From NCBI GenBank assembly GCA_002482805.1, contig DLGR01000032.1, positions 1-36,125 of the forward strand: a DNA stretch of 36,125 nucleotides. The letters are read 5' to 3'. Made by a program: the position numbers and the translations under genes. Numbering within the stretch: the stretch's first letter is position 1; the number at the start of each line of letters is the position of its first letter. The DNA comes from Micavibrio sp. UBA7689 (GTDB lineage Bacteria > Pseudomonadota > Alphaproteobacteria > Micavibrionales > Micavibrionaceae). This document shows positions 22,946-33,200 of the stretch, piece by piece. The notes beneath the pieces are model-generated. The model made no database searches. It was not told the DNA's origin and was given only the letters and a program-made list of their open reading frames with translations.

Positions 22946-24877
22946 ATGTCTCGATTAAAAGGATATGCGGTTGCGGGCCTGCACATCCTGAATACAAAAC
23001 CCGCTGGTCTGGCGAAATATGGTCGTGTGCTTCCCCTGCTTCTGGTGGGTCCGGTCCTTCTTTCAGTCAGCCTCACTTCTCTGGTAAGCGCGTCGGGGTC
23101 TTCCATTCCCGTACCGCCGCGCAAACCGGTAACGGCGGAGCTCAGCCAAAACGCATCCAAAATCATTCCTGTCGCTTATGCGCCTTCGGGCAAAAAAGCC
23201 GAAGATTCCTATCGCTCCCCCATGTCGGGCCAGCAGATGGATTACTACCGCGACATCTTCCGCCTTCAATCCATCGGACAGATGGAACAGGCCGATGCTA
23301 TCATCGCCAAATTGAAAGACACCTCGCTCATCGGCCATGTTCTCGCCCAGCGGTATCTTCACCCTTCTTATAAGGCCAGCTTCGACGAACTGAAAAAATG
23401 GCTTTCGGCCTATGCCGACCATCCGCAGGCGGACCGTATCGCCAAACTGGCAGTTGCCCGTACGCCGAGCGGCCACAAAGGCGGCTTGACCAAAGCGTCT
23501 TACTCGGCGGCAAGCATCGAAGAACTGGAAGAACCGGGCATGGGCGCGAAAGCCTACACGCCCAAACTGAAACGCAATCCTTCACAAAATGCGCAAGCCG
23601 CGGACATGATCCGTTCCGTCCGCCGCGACATACAACAATATGAGCCGTCGGCCGCGCTGAACGCGTTCAACCAAAATCCCGTCACCGCTTATTTGGATGA
23701 CGTCGAAAAAGACCGCATCCGCGCCATGGTCGCATCTGGTTATCTTTTTGCGGGGAAAACCACGGAAGCCGAAAAACTCGCCGCCGCCGCTTTGAAATCC
23801 AAAGACAAGGCACCGCTCGCCGGCTGGGTGCACGGTCTTGCGAAATACCGCATGGGCCAATATTCCAGAGCCGCGAAGTCTTTCGAAATCGCCGCTGAAT
23901 CCGAATATTCTTCGGGCTGGATGCAGGCCGCTTCCGCTTACTGGGCCGCACGCTCGCATGAAAAGGCAGGCCATTCCCGCCGCATGAACAAATGGCTGGA
24001 AATCGCCGCCGAATATCCGCGCACCTTCTATGGCCTTCTGGCTTTGCAGGCGCTGGGTGAAAAGCCTGATCTGGATTGGGGCGCGCCGTCCTTGTCTTCA
24101 TCCCAAGAAAAAGAAATTTTGAAAACCGATGCGGGTCAACGCGCTGAGCGTTTGATTGCAGCAGGTGAAATCGTTCAGGCCGAAGCCGAACTGCGTTCTC
24201 TCTATGTTAAAGGCGACCACAAACGTAAAACCGCGCTGATGGCCTATGCCTATGACCGCAACTTGCCTTCGCTGGCCATGAAACTCGCACACGCCGTGGC
24301 CACCAAAGAAGATGACACGAGCGTTGCCGCGCTGTACCCGCCGATGCCATGGTCCCCGAACCAAGGCTACCGCATCGACCGCGCACTTCTGCACGCCATC
24401 GCACGTCAGGAATCACGTTTTAATGCCACCGCAGAAAACAAAGGCAGCGGCGCTACGGGTCTGATGCAGTTAATGCCCGCGACAGCAAAACATGTCGCCA
24501 AAGAAGAAGTCGCGAAAACCGCATTGAAAGATCCGGAAACCAGCCTCGATCTAGGCCAGAAATATGTTGAAGAGTTGCTCAACAACGAATTGATCGGTCA
24601 GGATCTGCTCTCGCTCGCGATGGCCTATAATGCAGGTCCCGGAACGCTTTCGAAATGGAAAGCCGAACGCGCCGATATTGATGATCCTTTACTGTTCATC
24701 GAAACCATTCCGTTCGCTGAAACCCGTGCTTTCGTAGAACGCGTGATGGCGAATTACTGGATGTATCGCATGCGCTTCGATCAGCCCAATGACTCTATGA
24801 TCGCACTGGCCGAAGGCCGCTGGGCACGCTATGCCGCGTTCGACAAAGGCGCGCTTAAATTCGCCGCCGCCGAATAA
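22946..24877 (+). CDS. Soluble lytic murein transglycosylase (Slt70-like)
   Basis: Periplasmic enzyme that cuts peptidoglycan glycan strands to form 1,6-anhydro ends. The 643-residue chain has a signal or anchor segment (about 25-50, LLLVGPVLLSVSLTSLV), a Pro-rich linker, a helical superhelix of TPR-like repeats (about 95-440), and a C-terminal SLT domain. The SLT motifs are ARQESRFN with catalytic Glu489, GATGLMQLMPATA and AYNAGPG. This layout is that of Slt70. The stop at 24877 directly abuts the stop of the convergent hisN gene, with no terminator hairpin between them. Confidence 0.94.
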   Translation: MSRLKGYAVAGLHILNTKPAGLAKYGRVLPLLLVGPVLLSVSLTSLVSASGSSIPVPPRKPVTAELSQNASKIIPVAYAPSGKKAEDSYRSPMSGQQMDYYRDIFRLQSIGQMEQADAIIAKLKDTSLIGHVLAQRYLHPSYKASFDELKKWLSAYADHPQADRIAKLAVARTPSGHKGGLTKASYSAASIEELEEPGMGAKAYTPKLKRNPSQNAQAADMIRSVRRDIQQYEPSAALNAFNQNPVTAYLDDVEKDRIRAMVASGYLFAGKTTEAEKLAAAALKSKDKAPLAGWVHGLAKYRMGQYSRAAKSFEIAAESEYSSGWMQAASAYWAARSHEKAGHSRRMNKWLEIAAEYPRTFYGLLALQALGEKPDLDWGAPSLSSSQEKEILKTDAGQRAERLIAAGEIVQAEAELRSLYVKGDHKRKTALMAYAYDRNLPSLAMKLAHAVATKEDDTSVAALYPPMPWSPNQGYRIDRALLHAIARQESRFNATAENKGSGATGLMQLMPATAKHVAKEEVAKTALKDPETSLDLGQKYVEELLNNELIGQDLLSLAMAYNAGPGTLSKWKAERADIDDPLLFIETIPFAETRAFVERVMANYWMYRMRFDQPNDSMIALAEGRWARYAAFDKGALKFAAAE

Positions 24878-25642
24878 TCATCTCAACAAATTTATAAAAT
24901 CATCTTTGCGGGCGTGATCGCCTATCGCAAGCGTGCGCCCGTCTGATGTAAGGGTGAGGGGGCTTCCGTCCCATTGTCCCATCCATCCGCCCGCACCTTG
25001 AATAACGGGGACCAGTGCCGCGAAATCATACGGCGCGAGGAATTGTTCCACGACGCAATCAACCCAGCCGTTGGCAAGCAGTCCATAGGAATAACAATCG
25101 CCGCCCCACACGACGTAATTACATTCATTGTAAATCTTCTTCCAAAGCGGATGATCGCCATGCAGTTCCGCCAACTGCGCAGGCGACGTGCTCGCGACGC
25201 GCGCGGATTTCAATGAGGCGCATGTGCGTGTGGAAACGGGTTTGCCGTTGAATGTCGTGACTTCCGTATCCCCGACCCAGCGTTCTTTCAAAATCGGCTG
25301 GTCTATAACGCCAAGCACTGGAATATCGCCTTCGCACAGCGCGATCAACGTACCGAACGACGCGCGGCCCACGGTGAAACTCTTGGTGCCGTCTATAGGA
25401 TCCAGCACCCACGTCATCCCGCTTTTGCTTTCCTTGGGCCCGTATTCCTCACCCAGAATACCGTCATCGGGACGCATCTCTTCGATGATTTTGCGCAAAG
25501 TCGCCTCGACTTCCCGGTCGGCTATGGTCACGGGCGTGGTGTCCGCTTTGCTTTCCACATCGAACGGTTGGCGGAAATAACGGGAAATAACCGCTCCGGC
25601 CGCGTCCGCCAAACGGTTTGCCAATGAAACTTGCTCTTGCAT
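24878..25642 (-). CDS. hisN: Inositol monophosphatase-family phosphatase, HisN-type histidinol-phosphatase
   Basis: A 254-residue phosphatase of the IMPase fold. Metal-site motifs are LGEEYG (Glu65/Glu66), DPIDGT (Asp81, Asp84) and YDFAAL (Asp206). The strings FGTLIAL, LGVIDQPILKERWVG and WGGDCYSYGLLANGWVD are those of the HisN histidinol-phosphate phosphatases of actinobacteria and alphaproteobacteria, the penultimate step of histidine synthesis. I chose the ATG at 25642, which has AGGG five bases upstream and starts the conserved domain; a longer frame reaching 25798 would overlap the start of alaS. General inositol phosphatase activity is the main alternative. Confidence 0.88.
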   Translation of the reverse strand: MQEQVSLANRLADAAGAVISRYFRQPFDVESKADTTPVTIADREVEATLRKIIEEMRPDDGILGEEYGPKESKSGMTWVLDPIDGTKSFTVGRASFGTLIALCEGDIPVLGVIDQPILKERWVGDTEVTTFNGKPVSTRTCASLKSARVASTSPAQLAELHGDHPLWKKIYNECNYVVWGGDCYSYGLLANGWVDCVVEQFLAPYDFAALVPVIQGAGGWMGQWDGSPLTLTSDGRTLAIGDHARKDDFINLLR

Positions 25643-25705
25643 GAACACCCTTTTTTCGGGATAAATGGTTCTCTTACAAATAGATATAGCGCATAGGGGC
25701 GTGTT

Positions 25706-28411
25706 ATGAGAACCGTAAACGACATTCGGTCGGAATTTATCAAGTTTTTCGTGGGCAAGGGGCATGAACATGTCGCCAGTTCGCCGCTCGTGCCGCAAAA
25801 CGACCCGACCCTGATGTTCGCGAACTCAGGGATGGTCCAGTTCAAAAACGTTTTCACGGGCGTGGAAAAACGCCCCTATACACGTGCCACCACCGCGCAG
25901 AAATCTGTTCGTGCAGGCGGAAAGCACAACGACCTCGACAATGTCGGCTACACGGCGCGCCACCACACATTCTTTGAAATGCTCGGCAACTTTTCCTTCG
26001 GCGATTATTTCAAGGAAGAGGCGATCAGCTACGCCTGGGAACTGGTATCAAAAGTCTACGGCATGAACCCAGACAAACTTCTCGTCACCGTGCACACATC
26101 GGACGAAGAAGCCGCAGGCCTCTGGCGCAAAATAGCGGGCTTTCCCGACAACAAAATCATACGCATTCCGACGAACGACAATTTCTGGATGATGGGCGAT
26201 ACGGGCCCGTGCGGCCCTTGTTCCGAAATTTTCTACGACCAAGGCGATAAACTCGCGGGCGGCCCTCCGGGTTCTGCCGATCAGGACGGCGACCGCTTCC
26301 TCGAATTCTGGAACCTCGTTTTCATGCAGTTCGAACAGGAACCCGATGGCAATGGCGGCCATATCAGAAAGCCACTCCCGAAGCCTTCCATCGATACGGG
26401 CATGGGTCTGGAACGCACCGCCGCGTTGATGCAGGGCAAGACCTCGAACTACGATATCGATCTGTTGCGCTCTATTATTGAACATTCTGCGGACATTACG
26501 GGTGTTTCACCCGACGGAGCGCAGGCGCCATCGCACCGCGTGATCGCTGACCACTTGCGCTGCTCTGCATTCTTGCTCGCCGATGGTGTAACACCTTCCA
26601 ACGAAGGCCGCGGTTACGTTCTACGCCGTATCATGCGCCGCGGTATGCGCCATGCGCACTTGCTGGGCGCGCAGGAACCTCTGATGTACAAATTGTTTCC
26701 GACATTGCTGTCTTCGATGGGCGTTGCCTATCCTGAACTGAAACGTGCGGAAGGGTTGATCGTCGACACGCTGAAAAACGAAGAAACACGTTTCAAGAAA
26801 ACGCTCGATCGCGGCTTGAAAATGCTCGACGAAGAAACAGCCAATCTGCCCAAAGGCGAAAAGCTTTCGGGCGAAGTAGCTTTTAAATTGTACGACACGT
26901 TCGGATTCCCCGTCGATTTGACTTCCGATGCCCTACGCACCAAAGGCCTCGAAGTCGATATGGACGCTTTCGAAAAATCCATGGAAGACCAAAAAGCGCT
27001 AGCCCGTAAATCTTGGGCGGGTTCGGGCGATGCGGGTACATCCAAAATCTGGTTCGAAATCCTCGACAGAATCGGCGCATCCGAATTCCTCGGCTACGCG
27101 CAAACCGAAGCCGAAGGCAAAATCCTCGCGATTATCAAAGACGGCAAGGAAGTTTCCGCACTGAAAAACGGCGAAGAAGGTTTCATTGTCGTCAATCAGA
27201 CGCCGTTCTATGCCGAAAGCGGCGGTCAAACGGGTGATACGGGCGTGATGATGACGGCGGCGGGCGATGCGTTCGCAGTTTCCGATACGCGCAAGCAGGT
27301 CGGAAAATTGTTCGTCCATGTCGGTACCGTCACCAAAGGCACAATCAATGTGGGTGAGAGTGTGGAATTGCGCGTCGATACCAAACGCCGCGATGCCATT
27401 CAGGCCAACCATTCGGTCACGCACTTGCTCCACGAAGCGCTGCGTTTGACGCTCGGCGATCACATCGCGCAGAAGGGCTCAAGCCAGGATGAATTCCGCA
27501 CGCGTTTCGATATTTCGCAACCCAACCAAATTACACAAGAACAACTCCGTTCGATCGAACAGCAGGTAAACGAGCAGATCCGCGCCAATACCGAAGTCGT
27601 TACCCGCGTGATGCCATTGGATGAGGCCCGCGAAAGCGGTGCTAGAGCATTGTTCGGTGAAAAATACGAAGACGAAGTGCGGGTGGTATCCATGGGTACG
27701 CCGCGCACGCATGGTTCCAATATCGCTTATTCGGTAGAACTCTGCGGCGGTACACACGTCAAACGCACCGGCGACATCGGACTTTTCAAAATCGTCTCCG
27801 AAAGCGCGTTGTCATCGGGTGTTCGCCGTGTGGTCGCTTTAACGGGCAAACGCGTTGACGAATATCTCGAAAATCAAGCGCAGGGTCAGCAAGAAAAGAT
27901 AGAAAAACTCAAATCCGAAACCGCCAAACTGCGCGATGAACTCAAAGCGTTGGGCGGAAAAGATTCCGTGGTTGTGAAAGACCATGAAGATGATTTGATA
28001 GCACACAACAAAACGCTGCAAAAACAAATCTCCGAACTGCGCCGCAAAAACGCAACGGAATCCGCCTCTGCGGATCAATTCAAGGATATCAAAGGCGTTA
28101 AATTCGTCGGCAAGGTTCTGGCGGGTTTCCCTGCAAAAGATCTAAAGCCGATGGCGGATGATCTCAAAAACCAAATCGGCAGCGGCGTAGTAGCGCTTAT
28201 CGCCACAGAGGATGGCAAAGCCTCCCTGGTCGTGGCTGTGACCAAAGACCTGACGTCCAAAATCTCCGCCGTTGATCTTGTAAAGGTTGGTGCGGCGGCG
28301 CTGGGCGGTTCGGGCGGCGGCGGGCGCCCCGATATGGCGCAAGCGGGCGGTCCCAATGCAGGAGCGGCTAATGATGCTGTTACCGCGATCGAAGGAAAGA
28401 TCGCAGGCTAG
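25706..28411 (+). CDS. alaS: Alanyl-tRNA synthetase
   Basis: Charges tRNA-Ala. The 901-residue chain carries all three parts: the class II catalytic domain (FANSGMVQFKNVFTG near 31, HTFFEMLGNFSFGDYF near 88), the editing domain with the zinc ligands His569/His573 (HSVTHLLHEAL) and Cys680/His684 (CGGTH), and the C-terminal coiled coil plus C-Ala domain ending GGSGGGGRPDMAQAGG. Length is slightly above that of E. coli AlaS. The gene is divergent from hisN with 63 bases between starts, and GGGG lies about 7 bases before the ATG. A strong terminator follows 17 bases after the stop. Confidence 0.98.
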   Translation: MRTVNDIRSEFIKFFVGKGHEHVASSPLVPQNDPTLMFANSGMVQFKNVFTGVEKRPYTRATTAQKSVRAGGKHNDLDNVGYTARHHTFFEMLGNFSFGDYFKEEAISYAWELVSKVYGMNPDKLLVTVHTSDEEAAGLWRKIAGFPDNKIIRIPTNDNFWMMGDTGPCGPCSEIFYDQGDKLAGGPPGSADQDGDRFLEFWNLVFMQFEQEPDGNGGHIRKPLPKPSIDTGMGLERTAALMQGKTSNYDIDLLRSIIEHSADITGVSPDGAQAPSHRVIADHLRCSAFLLADGVTPSNEGRGYVLRRIMRRGMRHAHLLGAQEPLMYKLFPTLLSSMGVAYPELKRAEGLIVDTLKNEETRFKKTLDRGLKMLDEETANLPKGEKLSGEVAFKLYDTFGFPVDLTSDALRTKGLEVDMDAFEKSMEDQKALARKSWAGSGDAGTSKIWFEILDRIGASEFLGYAQTEAEGKILAIIKDGKEVSALKNGEEGFIVVNQTPFYAESGGQTGDTGVMMTAAGDAFAVSDTRKQVGKLFVHVGTVTKGTINVGESVELRVDTKRRDAIQANHSVTHLLHEALRLTLGDHIAQKGSSQDEFRTRFDISQPNQITQEQLRSIEQQVNEQIRANTEVVTRVMPLDEARESGARALFGEKYEDEVRVVSMGTPRTHGSNIAYSVELCGGTHVKRTGDIGLFKIVSESALSSGVRRVVALTGKRVDEYLENQAQGQQEKIEKLKSETAKLRDELKALGGKDSVVVKDHEDDLIAHNKTLQKQISELRRKNATESASADQFKDIKGVKFVGKVLAGFPAKDLKPMADDLKNQIGSGVVALIATEDGKASLVVAVTKDLTSKISAVDLVKVGAAALGGSGGGGRPDMAQAGGPNAGAANDAVTAIEGKIAG

Positions 28412-28428
28412 GCAAAAACCGAAACAAG

Positions 28429-28455
28429 AAAAACCCGCCAAATCGGCGGGTTTTT
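28429..28455. terminator. Bidirectional terminator between alaS and a convergent gene
   Basis: AAAAACCCGCC (28429-28439) and GGCGGGTTTTT (28445-28455) form a perfect 11-bp stem with a 5-base loop. T runs result on both strands, so it can end both alaS and the convergent gene at 28475-29569. Its core matches the terminator at 16721-16739. Confidence 0.93.
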
Positions 28456-28474
28456 CGTTGGTAGGAATGAATTT

Positions 28475-29569
28475 TTAACTGGCGGCGAGTCGCGGCCTTG
28501 CACCTTCGGGCAGTACGCCTGATTTGGAAAGGTCGGGAGCCTCTACCGTCATCATCGAATGCAGGTAAAAATCTTCCCGGCGAATCTCGGTGGCTTTGCC
28601 GATCTGGCTGCGCAGACTGTTTTCCGTACGGTAAAATCCTGTTTTTTCGTCGGCGTGAAAACAAAACTCTTCACCCAGTTTGTCGCGGGCAACTACAAAG
28701 GCAATTTCTTTCCCATCGTCTTGCCTGACCATATAAAATCTGCGTTCTTGTATGAGTTTGTCCGTACCTGCCTTGCGGGACATCGCATCGTTCACGCGCG
28801 GAACGGTTTCACGGGATTCGCGGGCAAGTTTGGACAGACTTTTAAGCATCTGCGGATTGATGCTTACAGCATCTCCGAAGGCTTGATCCAGTCTGCGTTG
28901 GCGATTAACGTGGTTGTGGGTCTCGTCGTAAGCCTGCTGCCATCCGTTCATGCCGATCTGGCGTTCATTGACCCATGGAACGGTAATACCGCCGACAACG
29001 CCCATGGTTACGACATTGGCCAGGTTGGCGGGATATCTGGTGGTGGTATCCGGGTTCGCAGCCTTGATGATAAGGCGCGCCACCGCACTGTTGTTAGTAG
29101 GCAGGTAATGATCCGTCAGTTTGCTGAAAGTAGGCAGATCTTTTGCAAAAATCATGCACGCACTTATATCTGTGTGAATGCCTGCTCCGCTGCTTTCTTC
29201 CGCTTCCTTTTGGCTGATGCGTATTTCGCTTTTGTGCGCTTCGCGATATTTGACTTCCTTGATCTTCATACGGCTGGTTTCAGACGCAACCTCCCGACGG
29301 ATGATGGGGTCGAAATGTTCCTTGGCAACTTTAAGCAATCCGTGGTCGGTAAGACCTTTTTCTCCCTCAGCTTCGAAAGCCAAGCGGAGAAGGGGCAAAT
29401 TTTGAATGGGGCGAATGTCATGAACAGGAATTCCGGGGCCGCTGTAAAAACGGCGTGAGAACTGCGTAGGCTCTCGTAAAACATACGAGACCGAAGTTTC
29501 TTCACCTCTAAGCAGTGCCTGTAAACTCAACGCTAGTACTCCCTCAAGTACCTTGCCATATAATTCCAT
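28475..29569 (-). CDS. Unknown 364-residue protein
   Basis: No family recognised. The protein is hydrophilic and rich in Arg/Lys/Glu, with no signal peptide. One weakly hydrophobic stretch (ANVVTMGVVGGITVPWV, about 187-203) is too polar for a confident membrane helix. A C-terminal region (about 275-345) alternates strands (FYMVRQDDGKEIAFVVARDK, then FCFHADEKTGFYRT), suggesting a small beta domain. There is no clear ribosome site before the ATG at 29569, so the start is uncertain. It lies alone between the alaS terminator and a 262-base AT-rich gap, pointing away from ndk. A lineage-specific gene is likely. Confidence 0.7.
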   Translation of the reverse strand: MELYGKVLEGVLALSLQALLRGEETSVSYVLREPTQFSRRFYSGPGIPVHDIRPIQNLPLLRLAFEAEGEKGLTDHGLLKVAKEHFDPIIRREVASETSRMKIKEVKYREAHKSEIRISQKEAEESSGAGIHTDISACMIFAKDLPTFSKLTDHYLPTNNSAVARLIIKAANPDTTTRYPANLANVVTMGVVGGITVPWVNERQIGMNGWQQAYDETHNHVNRQRRLDQAFGDAVSINPQMLKSLSKLARESRETVPRVNDAMSRKAGTDKLIQERRFYMVRQDDGKEIAFVVARDKLGEEFCFHADEKTGFYRTENSLRSQIGKATEIRREDFYLHSMMTVEAPDLSKSGVLPEGARPRLAAS

Positions 29570-29724
29570 AACAAGATATGCAAAATTTAAATGGCTTATA
29601 TGCTAGAAAGGAATGTTACGCCTTTAGCTTAATATTTTCAACACAATAATAGTTCGCAGTGCAGCGTAAATTGGTAATTATCTAAGAATCCAAGCAATTA
29701 CTTATAAAACGATAGATTGTAACC

Positions 29725-29733
29725 TGTGGATAA
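29725..29733 (-). promoter_or_regulatory. Perfect DnaA-box sequence upstream of ndk
   Basis: TGTGGATAA on the plus strand is the complement of the consensus DnaA box TTATCCACA. It lies in the AT-rich 262-base gap between the divergent genes at 29569 and 29832, 28 bases before the ndk -35 box. Only one perfect copy is visible, so it may regulate ndk or be chance. Apart from this box and the promoter at 29762-29790, I see nothing else definite in the gap. Confidence 0.4.
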
Positions 29734-29761
29734 ATCTTAACGCCTTGGAACGCAAAACCGC

Positions 29762-29790
29762 TTGTCTTGGGTTGTACCCATGGCTATAAG
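29762..29790 (+). promoter_or_regulatory. Candidate promoter for ndk
   Basis: TTGTCT (29762-29767) and TATAAG (29785-29790) are separated by 17 bases. The start codon of ndk follows about 40 bases later, after a GAGGGTAC ribosome site. Confidence 0.5.
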
Positions 29791-29831
29791 GAACGCCACG
29801 CAAAATTCTTAATATTTTAGAGGGTACTTTA

Positions 29832-30254
29832 ATGGCTGTTCAGCGCACTTTTTCCATCATCAAACCGGATGCCACGCGCCGCAACCTGACGGGCGCCATC
29901 AACGCAAAATTCGAAGGTGCAGGCCTTCGCATCGTGGCCCAGCGCCGTATCAAAATGACCGAAGCGCAAGCCAAGAAATTCTATGAAGTGCACAGCGAAC
30001 GCCCGTTCTACGGGGAGTTGGTTTCCTTCATGACGTCCGAACCAGTCGTGGTTCAGGTTCTCGAAGGCGAAAACGCCGTCGCGAAAAACCGTGAAGTCAT
30101 GGGCGCAACCAACCCGAAGGAAGCGGCTGATGGCACCATCCGCAAGGAATTCGCCCTGTCGATCGGTGAAAATTCCGTGCATGGTTCAGACTCTGAAGAA
30201 AACGCGAAAATCGAAATAGCGCAATTCTTCAAAGACGAAGAAATCCCCGGCTAA
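29832..30254 (+). CDS. ndk: Nucleoside diphosphate kinase
   Basis: Cytosolic enzyme that moves the gamma phosphate from ATP to other nucleoside diphosphates through a phospho-histidine. The 140 residues are the standard length. RTFSIIKPDA opens the fold and NSVHGSDS holds the active-site His117. GAGGG precedes the ATG. The gene has its own promoter and ends six bases before the stop of the convergent histidine kinase gene. Confidence 0.98.
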   Translation: MAVQRTFSIIKPDATRRNLTGAINAKFEGAGLRIVAQRRIKMTEAQAKKFYEVHSERPFYGELVSFMTSEPVVVQVLEGENAVAKNREVMGATNPKEAADGTIRKEFALSIGENSVHGSDSEENAKIEIAQFFKDEEIPG

Positions 30255-30260
30255 TCAAAC

Positions 30261-33200
30261 TTAGTGTGAAGACCATTCTTTGAGCACGCTTTTGGCGCGC
30301 GTGCTCGCGTCCGGCAATGTGCCCAAAAGACTGCTGAGTCCATCGGTCTCTTGTGTCTTGGCTTTGCGTTCTGTCTGCGCGGCGATGGAACTGATCTCCA
30401 CCAAACCGAAATTTCCGGCCATACCTTTGAGTTCATGCGCGCGTGCGGCGAGTGCAACCATATCGCTTGCGTCCGCGGCCTTTTGCATGGCTTCTAAAAT
30501 TTCATCCGTTTTCACGATCAAATCGCCGAGCAATTCATCCAGCTGCTTGCCGCCGATCGTGTCTTTCAGGCTTTGCAGCATGTCGGGATTGAAAACCGCA
30601 TTGTCGACTGCAAGATCCTTTTTCGGCGCGGATCTCGCTTCTAATTCTTCCTTGTTCATCGCGAATGGATCTTCGGGCATGCGGATTTCACGCTCGTACG
30701 TTTCCGATGCAATCTCGCCGACAATGGCATTCAATCTTTCAGGATCTATAGGTTTTGGCAAAAACCCGTTCATGCCGCAGGCCAGATACAATTCCATGTT
30801 TTCTTTCTGTACGTTACCCGTCATGGCGATAACCGGAATTTGCGATTTCACGGGGTCGGCATGTTCGCGCAGTATTTGCGTGGCGTCGTTCCCGCGCATG
30901 CCCGGCAATTCGATATCCATCAGGATCAATTCGAACGCGTCTTTGTAAATTTTCTGCAAGGCATCTTCGGCCGTGCCGCTGGTAACGATTTCATGTCCGC
31001 CTGTCTGCAAAAGATTGGTGACGACTTTGCGTGTGATCACGTTGTCATCGACCACGAGTATCTTCAATGGTCTGACGGGCGCGGCTTGTTGTACGGGGGT
31101 ATGTGCAACAGGTTGGGATTTTTCCGGTGCGCCGGCCAATCCTTTGTTCATTTCCAGTGTGAAAAAGAACGTGCTGCCTTCGCCTTCCTTGCTGCTGATA
31201 TTGACAGAGCTTCCCATCGCTTCGATCAAACCTTTAGAGATGGCGAGGCCGAGACCCGTACCGCCGAATTTGCGTCCGATGCTCGAATTCGCTTGACTGA
31301 ACGGGTTGAAAAGATTTTTCTGCGCATCAGGCGGAATGCCGATGCCGGTGTCCTGCACGCCGAAATAGATCATATATTTGCTGGAAGGCATCGCGGCTTC
31401 GTCGCCTTCGGCGGTGTTGAGGTTTTTAACCAGCAGAGTCACGTTGCCTTCGGATGTGAATTTGATGGCGTTCCCCATCAGGTTCAACAGAACCTGGCGC
31501 AATCTTGTCGGGTCGCCCTTGACGAATTTGGGAATGTCTTCGTCCATACGCGCGGAAAGCCCGATATGTTTTTCCGCGGCATGTCCCGACATCAATGTGA
31601 CCACGCCTTGGATCAAACGGTGCAGATCGAAACTGATATCTTCCAGTTCCATCTTGCCGCGCTGGATTTTTTCGAGGTCCAGAATGTCGTTAAGCAGCGC
31701 CAGCATGGCTTCGGATGATTCCTGAATGGTCAGGGCATAATCCCGCTGTTGCTTGGTGATGCTGGAATCCAAAAGCAATTTGACCATGCCCATAACGCCC
31801 GTCATCGGCGTTCTGATCTCGTGGGAAACAACGGCTAAGAACGCGGATTTCGCGCGGTTGGCTTCGTCGGCCTCTTCCTTGGCGCGTTTCATTTCTTCCA
31901 TGCGCACGGCTTCTTTTTCGCGCAGCTCTGCGAGCATCTCACGCTCTTTCTCGATCACTTTCAAAAGACGGGCGTGGTCGGCTTTTTCTTTGGTTTCACG
32001 AAGGCCGGAGAAGTTCGATGATTCCTCGCGCACGATCAGAGGTTCGGTAATATCGTCGCCGTATTTTTGTGCGACACCTTGTTTGCGCATGGCGGCGATG
32101 AGGATCAAGCCCTGTGGAATAACCGCGTACCAGAAAGCGTTGATGAACAGATTTTCCTGCGGCAGGACATTGATGGCGCCAAGGATGTTGACGATATATC
32201 CGATCAGCGGAAGAACGAAACTGATCGCAAACAAGGGGCTCGCCGTTTGCCCGTTTCGGTATTGTGCATAGGCCATCAGCGTGAGGATACCGAGCGTCAG
32301 GAACGGAATACCGAACAGGAACAATATATGCGCGATCCCGCTGCCGACCGGAATGAAGTAAAAGAGCAGGGACGAGATGACGTTTAGCCAGATGAGCCCG
32401 TATATGACGTATTTCTCGGTGTAGCTGTTCTGGCCGATATTGCAGAAAATCTTGGTCATGAAGATGACGAGCAATGCATGGGTGAGGAACAGCGCAAACA
32501 CCAGATCGCTGAAGCCCTTGAATGTCAGCGAAGCGCCGAGCGTGTCATACGCCACCCAGAATGCGGCGATAAACGCGAAATGCGCGCCGAATATGATCGG
32601 CATGGCTCTGCGCGTCACAATCGCGTTGACGAAAAAGAACATCGCGATAGCGCCGAGCACCAGACAGTAATAGGCGGTGAACACGGCGCGGTTTTTGGCG
32701 CTTTCGATGTAAGATTGTTCGCTTTCGATAGAAAGCGGCAACGTTGTGGGTCTTCCCGGCGCGGGTGTGACATGTACGAGAAGAAATTTGCGTTCGTTCT
32801 TGGCAAGTTTGATGTCGAATGCGCCGTTGTCGGCTTTGTTTTTCAATTCGGTGATGGTGGCGACGGTTTTGGATTCGCCGTTCTCCGCTGTGGTGTTCAA
32901 AATCATTTCATATACATGGGCATCGGCAATACTGCCCAAGCGCCCATCGCGGCGCCTGCCGAAATCAAGAACCCATTCTTCCTGATCGGTTATGTTTTTG
33001 ACCTTGATTGTTATCCATACGGGGACACCGTCGAACCCGAGGAACACGCGTTTGCTGTCAGCCTGCTTGCCTTTGAGGATCGTGCCGCCGCTGTCCGCGA
33101 TATCTTGGGCGCTGATTTTTTCTTCGGGGTCTTTTTGCACGATGGCATAAGGGCCTAGGGAAATCTTGTTTTCGCTGTTCGACAGAATGGCTTCGTTCAA

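Noticed and set aside
29570..29831. AT-rich gap with a DnaA box as a replication origin
   Set aside because: Only one perfect box, no repeat cluster, and none of the usual origin neighbours.
32478..33158. Long open frame (226 codons) on the plus strand opposite the histidine kinase
   Set aside because: Antisense shadow: no family resemblance, no ribosome site, and the kinase domains on the other strand are unambiguous.
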